Shown here piece after piece: positions 1-6,714 of a stretch of DNA of 10,000 nucleotides. This stretch comes from Chrysomallon squamiferum (Eukaryota; Mollusca; Gastropoda; Neomphalida; Peltospiridae), in contig CM022667.1 of assembly GCA_012295275.1 (NCBI GenBank), positions 11,122,538 to 11,132,537 of the forward strand, given 5' to 3'. The position numbers and the translations under genes were made by a program. The stretch's first letter is position 1, and every line of letters begins with the position of its first letter. The notes beneath the pieces were generated by a model. It saw only the letters and a program-made list of their open reading frames with translations, ran no database searches and was not told the DNA's origin.

Positions 1-510
1 AGTTCTTCGAAAACTAGATATCTCTTTTTTCATTTCTTTTCTTTCTATTTCATTTTGCTCTCCTTTTGTTTTTGTTATCTCCTTTAATTCATTATTTCAT
101 TTATTCTGTCATTCTTTCATTCACAATTTCATCCACTCTTCCTTTCGTCCGTAGCGTACGCAGTTCCACAGGTCAACTCCATCAAAGAAACTATTTTTAA
201 CCAATGGAAACGAATGTCTTACAAAACGTACGCTAACAAGCAGAGCCAATGAAATACAGCTTAACAAATCAGAGCGCTTCAGAGCCGAAATGAACGCTGG
301 GATAAACAAAAGGTTTTATTTTTTATTCCCGTAGATTTACATGTAACAGCGGAAAGAGAGAGAGTTCCCTTCAAGTTGAATTTTCTAAATCTCCTTTTGA
401 TTGTTGTATACGCTTTTATGTTTTTCGTTAGTCTTTCCAAAACCTCCTATTGATTGTTTCGAAGCAGTGATATAATAATGTCAATTTATGATAATGAAAT
501 GTTTTCGTAA
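1..510. other. AT-rich unique sequence, no gene recognised
   Basis: This stretch is T-rich at the start, then mixed. A 62-codon open frame on the minus strand (121-309) has normal amino-acid complexity but begins at TTG rather than ATG. It has no recognisable motif, and I see no clear splice sites bounding it. A 9-bp inverted repeat, TAGCGTACG at 152-160 and CGTACGCTA at 227-235, lies within it. A short GAGAGAGAG run is at 354-362. Nothing else can be supported. Confidence 0.5.
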
Positions 511-512
511 AC

Positions 513-574
513 AATTCTTTCTTTCTTTATTTCTTTAATTATTATTATTATTATTATTGTTGTTGTTGTTGTTA
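513..574. repeat. Compound microsatellite (CTTT)n-(ATT)n-(GTT)n
   Basis: About four CTTT units (513-535) pass directly into about seven ATT units (538-558) and then five GTT units (559-573). The adjacent, related triplet classes suggest slippage followed by a point change (A to G) that then spread. Confidence 0.85.
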
Positions 575-1080
575 TGTATCCAGTATGTTTCTTTTACGTA
601 AGACCCTTGTGTGAAAATACTTTCAAAATGTTACGGGGTTAGTACAGGCTATACACACTAACGTAATACAACACAAGTAGTTTCGTTAACAAGTTAATAT
701 CATTACGTAATAATCTGTATGACGTAATAATCAAAACAAACAATACGATAACAAGGGGAGTTTGTTTTTAAATTCTAATCCTTTTCAGCTGAAAACAAAC
801 TATAGTAGTAACTGAAACAACAAGACGGCGGAACCCCCACCCCCCGGAAAAAACAGCAAAAAACAACAACATCAACAACAAATAAATGAAATGATGGAAT
901 GAAAGAAAGGGTGAAAAATAAACGAAAGTAAATAGTATAGTCATTAACAAGTATATAAATTTGCAAATAAAGAAAGAAAGAAAATATGAAGAAGGAAATA
1001 AAAAGAATTACATAACCAAGAAAGAAACATCGAACAATAAGATAAGAGAAGTCCATAAATAAATAGTTTTAAAATACCTG
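574..1080. other. AT-rich unique sequence, no gene
   Basis: Apart from the ACGTAA cluster, this holds a 14-bp perfect palindrome TTTTCAGCTGAAAA (782-795, containing a CAGCTG E-box), a short C-rich run (834-845), and an A-rich, AAAG-rich stretch from about 850 to 1060. The two overlapping minus-strand open frames here (768-950 and 775-1056) are Phe/Leu/Ile-rich readings of that A-rich strand and show no family signature. Confidence 0.5.
594..727. promoter_or_regulatory. Cluster of ACGTAA-core bZIP-like sites (putative)
   Basis: Four related octamers lie within 134 bp: TTACGTAA (594-601), TAACGTAA (659-666), TTACGTAA (703-710) and TGACGTAA (720-727). TTACGTAA is the classical palindrome bound by PAR-bZIP/E4BP4/C/EBP-type factors, and TGACGTAA is a CREB/ATF-like variant. 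The sites are directly visible. Function is inference, since no gene or transcription start is identified beside them. An AT-rich background makes the flanking letters easy to obtain by chance, but the CG core is rare here. Confidence 0.25.
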
Positions 1081-1152
1081 TAAAATTATAAAACTATTTA
1101 TTTTTATTCTGGGTTTTACTTTTATAATTATTATTAATTTTTTTAAATTTCT

Positions 1153-1188
<36 letters not shown>

Positions 1189-1199
1189 TTATTATTAAT
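1153..1199. repeat. (ATT)n microsatellite
   Basis: About 14 ATT units, with one CTT interruption near the end. The tract is followed by an A-rich segment (1209-1236) of interrupted poly(A) and AAG. Confidence 0.9.
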
Positions 1200-1236
1200 T
1201 TGTTTCTACAAAAAAAAAAAAAGAAGAAAAAAAGAA

Positions 1237-1540
1237 ACTCTTTTACTAACTGAAGTTTCAATTAACTAGCTTCAGTAAGAAAATCGATTCTGGAGGTAGT
1301 TTTAAAACAACCACGAAAGTTGAAATGAAAATAGATACGTATTGTTCATCACGATCACTGGTAAAAAGTAATTACATCATCAGGGCGCCATCACATTTAA
1401 CTTTTGATTTGTTAACTAAAGAAACGTACATAATGTCGCCAGGATATTACTTTCTAGAGAAATTAGAATATAATCATGTTGTTGAAACTTTATATATATG
1501 CAAGAAGCAGTGATAGAGAGAGTCAAGAATGGAATGGATA
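1237..1540. other. Unique sequence with an unassigned 62-codon open frame
   Basis: The sequence is of ordinary complexity. An ATG-initiated frame on the plus strand (1325-1513) encodes 62 residues of balanced composition. I see no signal peptide, domain motif or obvious splice junction. A frame of this length is expected by chance in 10 kb, so I do not call it a gene. Confidence 0.4.
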
Positions 1541-1541
1541 T

Positions 1542-1682
1542 TAGACACACACACGCACACAGACAGGGACACAGATATTAGATATGTAGACAGAAGGATG
1601 CTTAGACTGACAGACGGAGGATAGACAGACACAGAGGCAGACATACAGACAAACAGATGAAAAGAAATAGACAGACACACAG
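1542..1682. repeat. Degenerate (AC)n/(ACAG)n tract
   Basis: A short perfect ACAC run (1544-1560) leads into about 120 bp of mutated ACAG/GACA units with AGAT and AGG variants. It is an older, decayed relative of the clean (ACAG)n at 3340-3385. Confidence 0.8.
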
Positions 1683-2002
1683 TAATATGTAATGCGCACT
1701 TCTCAAATTAAGATTTCCAGGAGTCCGTTCTGTTGGACGTCTGTGCAGCCTAAAGCATCGACTTATTGAACGGACGAGTTATTAAAGTGAAGAAAGCAAA
1801 CAGAAAACATCAATAAAGGATTACGTAAAGAAAAAAAAAAAAAAATGAAGGGTTTTGCAAGGAAAAAAAAAAACTTTGATTTTTAATCTGAATTTCGATG
1901 AAGACTTTTAAAAGTGATCATCGTGGACTAGAGTTAATTTTGTATTTTTTTTTTTTACATCGTAATTTATGTAATAGTGTCCTGTAAATAATGCTTGATC
2001 AA
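1683..2002. other. Unique sequence with homopolymer runs
   Basis: It contains an 8-bp perfect inverted repeat (GTCCGTTC at 1723-1730, GAACGGAC at 1768-1775; 37-bp spacer), one TTACGTAA palindrome (1821-1828), poly(A) runs (1831-1845, 1863-1872) and a poly(T) run (1945-1956). No gene is seen. Confidence 0.5.
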
Positions 2003-2083
<81 letters not shown>

Positions 2084-2094
2084 AAGAAGAAGAA
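2003..2094. repeat. Compound (AAT)n-(AAG)n microsatellite
   Basis: About 17 near-perfect AAT units are followed without a gap by about 13 AAG units. The AAG half is a pure purine tract on the plus strand and can in principle form triplex (H-DNA) structure. Confidence 0.95.
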
Positions 2095-2182
2095 AATAAT
2101 GTTGGATTTTCTAATGATAACAAAGATCAAGAAATATCGGAGAGTTCAATAGCTGAAATAAAACAAAAGAAAAGTAAAATAC

Positions 2183-2211
2183 AAAACAAACAAACAAACA
2201 AACAAACAAAT
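2183..2211. repeat. (AAAC)n microsatellite
   Basis: About six to seven CAAA units sit within a longer A-rich stretch (2157-2250). Confidence 0.85.
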
Positions 2212-2358
2212 AAAAAAGCGAATAAAGAAATAAAATAACAAACAAAATGTAGTCTCGTTAAATAAAGCAAACTATAATTTGATTCCATCAAACATTTGTG
2301 ACATAGAAGCGAATGTATCTAGACATTTCTGTAGTTTGAAAATCTCACTGCTCTTTAA

Positions 2359-2541
2359 TTAGTCTGACATTTTAACGCCACGAGGTTCACGGTTGTCTTT
2401 TCCTGGCACAGTGACGTCAGAACCATTCTCTGTAGATGTATTTCTGTTACTTCCCCTTTGTTCTTTTGTGTATGTCATTCCCTCCCACCAGCTCTCACAC
2501 CCACAAAACCAGTCAAAGACATACACCCGTCTATTCACCAT
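2359..2541 (-). CDS. Small unassigned ORF (60 aa), doubtful
   Basis: An ATG-initiated frame with a TAA stop and balanced, non-repetitive composition. The N-terminal part is Trp/Cys-containing (DWFCGCESWW near residues 10-19), and the C-terminal part is hydrophilic and charged. There is no signal peptide, membrane segment or domain I recognise. Its start lies 42 bp from a perfect TGACGTCA palindrome on its upstream side, which could act as a promoter element. A 60-codon frame can arise by chance in 10 kb, and there is no clear splice or polyadenylation context. I list it because it is not a repeat translation, but I doubt that it is a gene. Confidence 0.12.
   Translation of the reverse strand: MVNRRVYVFDWFCGCESWWEGMTYTKEQRGSNRNTSTENGSDVTVPGKDNREPRGVKMSD
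2412..2419. promoter_or_regulatory. Perfect CRE palindrome TGACGTCA
   Basis: This is the full consensus cAMP-response element (CREB/ATF site). A second perfect copy lies 171 bp away at 2583-2590. Occupancy is inference. Confidence 0.3.
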
Positions 2542-2582
2542 TCACATACAGTTGTTGTGCATATGAAAGAAAAATAAAGCGA

Positions 2583-2590
2583 TGACGTCA
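2583..2590. promoter_or_regulatory. Perfect CRE palindrome TGACGTCA
   Basis: The second full CRE octamer, 42 bp upstream of the minus-strand ATG at 2541. Two perfect copies within 180 bp of AT-rich DNA are unlikely by chance. No transcript is identified. Confidence 0.3.
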
Positions 2591-2671
2591 TGTCGTACCG
2601 TTACCAAGACAGTCTAGTCAAACCACCATTCACAGACAGATTATGGGCGTGTGTAATAAGGCTTGTAATTC

Positions 2672-2672
<1 letters not shown>

Positions 2673-2707
<35 letters not shown>
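2673..2707. repeat. Poly(A)35 homopolymer
   Basis: Thirty-five uninterrupted A residues follow a non-repetitive segment. This is compatible with the 3' tail of a retroposed copy on the plus strand. However, no AATAAA close upstream, identified source RNA or clear target-site duplication was seen. Confidence 0.9.
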
Positions 2708-2708
<1 letters not shown>

Positions 2709-2756
2709 GGTTTGTGTGTTCAAGGCGATGTTAATTTTAGGATTTTAGAGAATTAG

Positions 2757-2975
2757 AAGTAGTTGTAGCAACAGCAGCAGCAGCAATAGCAGTAGTAGTT
2801 GTTGTGGTAGAAGGAATAATAGCAAAAAATATAGTAGTAGTGTTAGTAGTAAAAGTACTAATAGAAGCAGAAAATAACTACTATTAGTACTATTGCCACT
2901 ATTACTACTCGTAGATATAATCATAGTAGCAGAAGTAGACGCAGTGATTGTAGTAGAAGCAGTAGTAGAAACTGA
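2757..2975. repeat. Degenerate AGT/AGC triplet tract with strand switch
   Basis: From 2757 to about 2873 the plus strand is (AGT/AGC/AGA)n. Between about 2878 and 2912 it switches to the complementary sense (ACT/ATT), and from about 2914 it returns to AGT/AGA. The switch creates an 11-bp perfect inverted repeat (2854-2864 with 2881-2891). The outer arms (about 2833-2849 and 2896-2909) also pair imperfectly. Confidence 0.75.
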
Positions 2976-3336
2976 AATAATTATAACCTCATACTTTCTC
3001 TGAGTTTAGAGGTACAACATTGTGACTGGTTTATCCAGGAACTAATTTATATATATATATACATACATTGCTTTTAAGTGAAAAACCGTAGTCCTCTACA
3101 TGGCGATAGGGATTTTTTAAACTTTCATTATTTGTATAACACTTACGGAAATATATATATCATTGTATAATCGTAGACTATAAATGAATTCAGTACGATA
3201 TTAAATCATAAAAACAAAATCCCTACCTTTACTTAAAGATTTAGTCAAATGCTGAATATCTGCTTATGTCCTTCCACTGGAATATATGCCTTTAAATTAC
3301 TATAACGTAGAAGACAGACACAAACAAGCAGGCAGG

Positions 3337-3338
<2 letters not shown>
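2976..3338. other. AT-rich unique sequence, no gene
   Basis: It includes a short (TA)n at 3047-3061, a second short AT run (3151-3160) and nothing that reads as coding. Confidence 0.5.
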
Positions 3339-3339
<1 letters not shown>

Positions 3340-3378
<39 letters not shown>

Positions 3379-3385
3379 GGCAGAC
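3340..3385. repeat. (ACAG)n microsatellite
   Basis: Ten nearly perfect CAGA units (3341-3380) are flanked by GGCA variants (3329-3340). Translation gives a Thr-Asp-Arg-Gln repeat on the plus strand and Ser-Val-Cys-Leu on the minus strand. Both are artefacts of the repeat. Confidence 0.95.
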
Positions 3386-3748
3386 ACTCAGAAAAAAAAA
3401 AAGAGATGACATTAAGAGGGAGGAACAAACGCTATCATTTCTCTCCAATTTGTAATAGCATATCAACTGCAAATCAGATTAAGGTAGTCATAACGAGGTT
3501 CTTTCGTGCACGCTAACTTTATTGAACTTTTAATAACACTCCCCTACACGTCGCGTTTGTCAACTTCGTGTTTGTCAAATTGGCTTTATCAGGTTATTGC
3601 AGGTCGTAAGAAGAAATATTCAATAACGTCATTTTCCTTGATTTACATCATTCTTCGAGTTCTCTTCCTTTTCCTACCCCGGGGTTTAATGTAATAACAC
3701 TGCATGCAATTTTATATTGATTTAACACTTCACTTTGTGAATTGCTGC
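3386..3748. other. Unique sequence, no gene recognised
   Basis: The longest open frame (3506-3694, plus) starts at GTG and shows no family signature. A short imperfect tandem, TCGCGTTTGTCAA then TTCGTGTTTGTCAA, occurs at 3550-3578. Confidence 0.45.
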
Positions 3749-4051
3749 TGTTGTTAGTGTTGCTGTTAGTGTTCTACTGCTACTACAACACCCTCAGTCA
3801 CCGCTAATATCGATAATATCATTATTGCCGCTTCTCTGGTTATTGTAGCTGCTGTTGACAATACAAATACTACCACTACTACTACCACCACCACCACCGT
3901 ACGTATCACCACTAGTGCACGTACTACTATTACTTCTACTACTGCTACTACAACTATTACGACCATTACCTCACCATATATATCACCATTACTACTACTG
4001 CTATTACCAACACTGCTCTACTAGTACTACCACTACTGCGACAACTACTAT

Positions 4052-4094
<43 letters not shown>

Positions 4095-4650
4095 GCTACT
4101 GCTTCTATCACATTTACCACGATAAGTATAAGCATTACTTCGACTACTGCTGTATCATACGTATCACCACTGCTGGGATACTACTACTACTATCAACATT
4201 AGCAAGACCACTACTGCAACTACTACGACTATCAACACAACCATGCGCATCACCATTACTGCAACTACTACTGCTCCACATTCTGTCATAAATATCACCA
4301 CTACTGCTATCACCAACACCTTCAACATAAACATCAAACCTACTGCGACTGCCACTACTACCAATACAACGATAAGTTTGACCACTAGTGCAACAACTAC
4401 CACTGTCGCCACCATCATCAGTATGACCACCACTGCGACGACTACTACTACTACAACCGCCATAGCAATCTCCACCATAACCTTAAGTATCACCACTACT
4501 GCAACTACTACTACAAACATCATAACTATAACCACCATAACTTTAAAATTCACCACTACACCGTCTACTACTACTGCTACCACCTTGTCCATTACTATGT
4601 CTACTACTACGACTTTTGGTATATACGTTTGATACTACTACTACTACAAT
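3749..4650. repeat. Degenerate ACT/ACC triplet array with ~45-bp higher-order unit
   Basis: About 900 bp consist mainly of mutated ACT/ACC/ATT/GCT triplets, with a clean (ACT)n core near 4046-4094. Within the 3' half a longer motif, (G/C)ACCACTACTGCAAC and variants, recurs at 4206, 4251, 4296, about 4335, 4380, 4425 and 4491. The steps are 45, 45, 39, 45, 45 and 66 bp, all multiples of three. Long open frames exist on both strands (Thr-rich on plus 4243-4632, Val-rich on minus 4164-4592) because the triplets lack stops in some frames. They have no protein-like composition. I read this as a minisatellite grown from a trinucleotide repeat. Confidence 0.85.
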
Positions 4651-4674
4651 CATAACCAGTTATGAACAAGACCT

Positions 4675-4738
4675 TTGCGCAGATTCGAGCTCAGAACTGA
4701 TGGAACCAGTGACTTAACTAACTAAACTGCCATCTGGA
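4675..4738 (-). mobile_element. tRNA-derived SINE head remnant (probable)
   Basis: On the minus strand an A-box-like stretch (TGGCAGTTTAGTTAGTTAAG, 4732-4713) is followed by GTTCTGAGCTCGAATCT (4698-4682). That part resembles the B box (GGTTCRANYCC) and T-arm of tRNA-derived SINEs common in molluscs. Only the tRNA-like head is visible, and I see no SINE body or tail. The assignment rests on recalled pattern similarity and needs a library search. Confidence 0.4.
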
Positions 4739-5222
<484 letters not shown>

Positions 5223-5589
5223 TTTAACTGCCATTCGTATCCTTTTTCTTTATTTCATTAATTCATTCGCTGATACATCCGTGTAAAGAAAAAAACTGGT
5301 CTATCTTTGTAACACGAAATTGTTCTTTTTTCCTCTTTATCACCAAAAAAGTTTAATAAATAAGTGGAAATTACTCGATAAAAAGAGTAATTTTCTAATT
5401 TTGTTTCCATGCAATGCGTAGAAAAAAAAAGGAAATAAAAAGATACAACAACAGGAAAATAATTTGTAAACTGGGCATTTGACACAACAAATAAAACAGT
5501 GAAAGAAAAAATCAGGAACGAAAGAAAGAGATAAAAGGTAAAAAAAAGAAATATAGAGCGACAGAGTGAAACAGAACAAAAGAAAAGTA
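5223..5589. other. A-rich unique sequence, no gene
   Basis: The sequence is A/G-rich on the plus strand with scattered poly(A) runs. Two minus-strand open frames cross it (5258-5749 and 5340-5693). Both are Phe/Leu/Ser/Tyr-rich and extend into the GA and GATA repeats, so I treat them as compositional. Confidence 0.5.
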
Positions 5590-5804
5590 TATATTGATGA
5601 ATAGAAAGAAAGTGAGAGAGAGGGAGGGAGAGAGACTGAGGAGAGAGACTGAGAGAATGTCTGCGATAGATAGATAGACTGATAGCTACACAAGTAGATA
5701 GATAGACAGATAGACAGATAGATATATAGATAGATAGATAGACAGACATATAGACAGACAGATAGATAGATAGAGAGATAGACAGACAGACAGACAGAGA
5801 TAGA
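5590..5804. repeat. GA-rich then (GATA)n/(GACA)n tract
   Basis: GA-rich sequence (5602-5653) includes an exact 13-bp tandem duplication GAGAGAGACTGAG (5628-5640, 5641-5653). From about 5667 the tract becomes interleaved GATA and GACA tetramers to 5804. Confidence 0.9.
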
Positions 5805-5883
5805 TTATCAAACGTAGAGAGAAAAACGAGAGGGACAAAAATATAATCGTCAAAACAACCTGAATATTTACATAAAAAGTTAT

Positions 5884-5951
5884 TTAAAAAAAAAAAAATC
5901 TCTCAACCACCCACACAAAAAAAAAAAAAATAAAACAAAACAAAAAAAAAA
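5884..5951. repeat. A-rich interrupted homopolymer
   Basis: Several poly(A) runs (5886-5898, 5918-5930, 5942-5951) are separated by C-containing spacers. In minus-strand orientation this is a long T-rich stretch just inside the proposed intron after the donor at 5958-5957. Confidence 0.8.
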
Positions 5952-5956
5952 CGCTT

Positions 5957-5958
5957 AC
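5957..5958 (-). other. Putative 5' splice site (GT)
   Basis: On the minus strand the junction reads CGACAAAG|GTAAGCG and matches the metazoan donor consensus (MAG|GTRAGT) at seven of nine positions. It ends the putative signal-peptide exon in phase 1. It is followed by the T-rich minus-strand sequence of 5884-5951, which would be intronic. Confidence 0.4.
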
Positions 5959-6217
5959 CTTTGTCGAAACTGAACAAGATGGTAATCAACACTGGCAACA
6001 TGACGGCGTGTAGAAGTTTTTTTTTTTTATTAGGTAATTCCTCTTTACAAAACAATTCTCTCTGTCCTCTGAGTCTGCTACGCCTTATTGCATCCTCCTT
6101 ATTAAAACACGGAATCGCTTCTTCCTCTTCGGCATGCTTCTCCAGAAATCCACTTGTTGTTCCAGTCGTTCCGCCGAGAATAATGAAAACCTCTAATAAA
6201 ACAAGACATCTCAACAT
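5959..6217 (-). CDS. Putative first coding exon of a secreted or membrane protein (partial)
   Basis: This frame opens with an ATG at 6217-6215. An in-frame TGA nine codons upstream rules out a longer start. Residues 1-16 have a signal-peptide shape: Met-Leu-Arg-Cys, then a hydrophobic core (Leu/Val/Phe/Ile to about 14), Gly-Gly, and small Thr/Gly/Ser residues to about 23 that suit cleavage. The predicted mature part has an acidic EEEE (30-33), cysteines at 37 and 57, a basic RRSRLR (45-50), a Lys4 and a hydrophobic segment (68-84). After 86 codons plus one base the sequence reads AAAG|GTAAGCG, a strong splice donor, giving a phase-1 intron as is common after signal-peptide exons. The downstream exons are outside the window or unrecognised. 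The Kozak context is weak (T at -3). Lys4 is encoded by an A12 run, which is odd for a conserved exon. I recognise no family. It could also be a chance frame beside a cryptic donor. Confidence 0.35.
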
Positions 6218-6234
6218 GTACGTGAGGCTCGTTT

Positions 6235-6426
6235 CAAGGAATCACAAGTCGCTCAATAAATAAAAAACCCTCCAAAAAAAAAAAAAAAATATTAATAAAT
6301 AAACAATCTGGAAATCGAAGATTCGTATCATAAAAATATCACCGTGTATATAACCGATGACCAGCAATTGGCTCAATATTCTAAATAAAAGCTGGCTGTT
6401 ACTTTACCAATAACAGATGGTAAATA
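6235..6426. other. AT-rich segment with TATA-like element
   Basis: A poly(A) run (6274-6288) and a TATATAA at 6347-6353 (plus; TTATATA on the minus strand) are present. Read on the minus strand, the TATA-like element would place a start near 6318, about 100 nt upstream of the ATG at 6217. Read on the plus strand, it would fire toward the CpG-rich patch. AAATAAAAG at 6383-6391 is also A/T-box-like. CTGTTA (6396-6401) and TAACAG (6411-6416) form a small inverted repeat. Which strand, if either, is used is unknown. Confidence 0.2.
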
Positions 6427-6690
6427 ACGCACGATACTCGTACAGACGTTCGGATAAGCGGAGGGCGCGAAGAGATCGTTTCAGCAGACGACAGTTAAGA
6501 TTTAACAGACGACAGGGTCGGTTCCATCAGACGACAGAGGCGGGCGGGTTTGCAGTCAGGGCAGACATAGAACGAATCTCGTAGACAGTATTTCGAGGAG
6601 CTGGCCGAACTAGATTCTTCAGTGAAAGTGTTTGAATAACACGTCGAGTTTTTGCCGAGTTGAATGACACTTTGTTAATTTGGTGACCTG
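6427..6690. promoter_or_regulatory. CpG-rich patch with 21-22 bp repeats: promoter or LTR-like remnant
   Basis: I count 22 CpG dinucleotides between 6427 and 6658, far above the rest of the window, and GC content is clearly higher. The motif CAGACGACAG recurs at 6485-6494, 6506-6515 and 6528-6537. Two readings fit. It may be the promoter or 5'-flank of the minus-strand exon at 6217. Or it may be the R-U5 end of an LTR on the plus strand, with TATA-like boxes upstream and a TTTGGTGACC (6679-6688) that resembles the start of some Gypsy leader/primer-binding regions. No TG...CA boundaries or internal coding region were found, so the LTR reading is weak. Confidence 0.3.
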
Positions 6691-6692
6691 AT

Positions 6693-6714
6693 TGAGAGAG
6701 AGAGAGAGAGAAAG
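6693..6714. repeat. Short (GA)n microsatellite
   Basis: About ten GA units. This is the only GA-sense dinucleotide run of note on the plus strand, opposite in sense to the three long CT tracts. Confidence 0.9.

Larger units (their letters stand above)
2211..2672. other. Higher-complexity unique segment ending at poly(A)
   Basis: This is one of the few stretches with ordinary complexity and moderate GC. It contains the two TGACGTCA palindromes, an ATG-started minus-strand open frame (2359-2541), and an 11-bp direct repeat CACCATTCACA (2536-2546 and 2624-2634). It ends abruptly at the 35-nt poly(A) that starts at 2673. Confidence 0.45.

Noticed and set aside
121-309. 62-codon minus-strand frame of balanced composition
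   Set aside because: It starts at TTG, has no motif and no convincing splice junctions, and its length is within chance expectation.
1723-1775. 8-bp inverted repeat GTCCGTTC / GAACGGAC
   Set aside because: The spacer is 37 bp and no further pairing or element boundary is evident. A chance pair of this size is likely in 10 kb.
3340-3385. Regular short repeats, considered as a CRISPR-like array
   Set aside because: The unit is 4 bp with no spacers. It is a simple (ACAG)n microsatellite in eukaryotic DNA.
4164-4592. 142-residue Val-rich frame, minus strand, resembling a membrane protein
   Set aside because: The hydrophobicity comes from GTA/GTG triplets of the repeat. There are no polar loops, signal anchor or conserved motifs.
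5258-5749. 163-codon Phe/Ser/Leu-rich frame, minus strand
   Set aside because: It starts in the GATA/GACA tract (Tyr-Leu-Ser-Ile repeats) and continues through A-rich DNA, so its composition tracks the repeat.
5961-6263. 100-codon frame on the plus strand, antisense to the putative exon
   Set aside because: It lacks a signal peptide, splice sites or domain. It appears open only because the minus-strand frame is open in the overlapping register.
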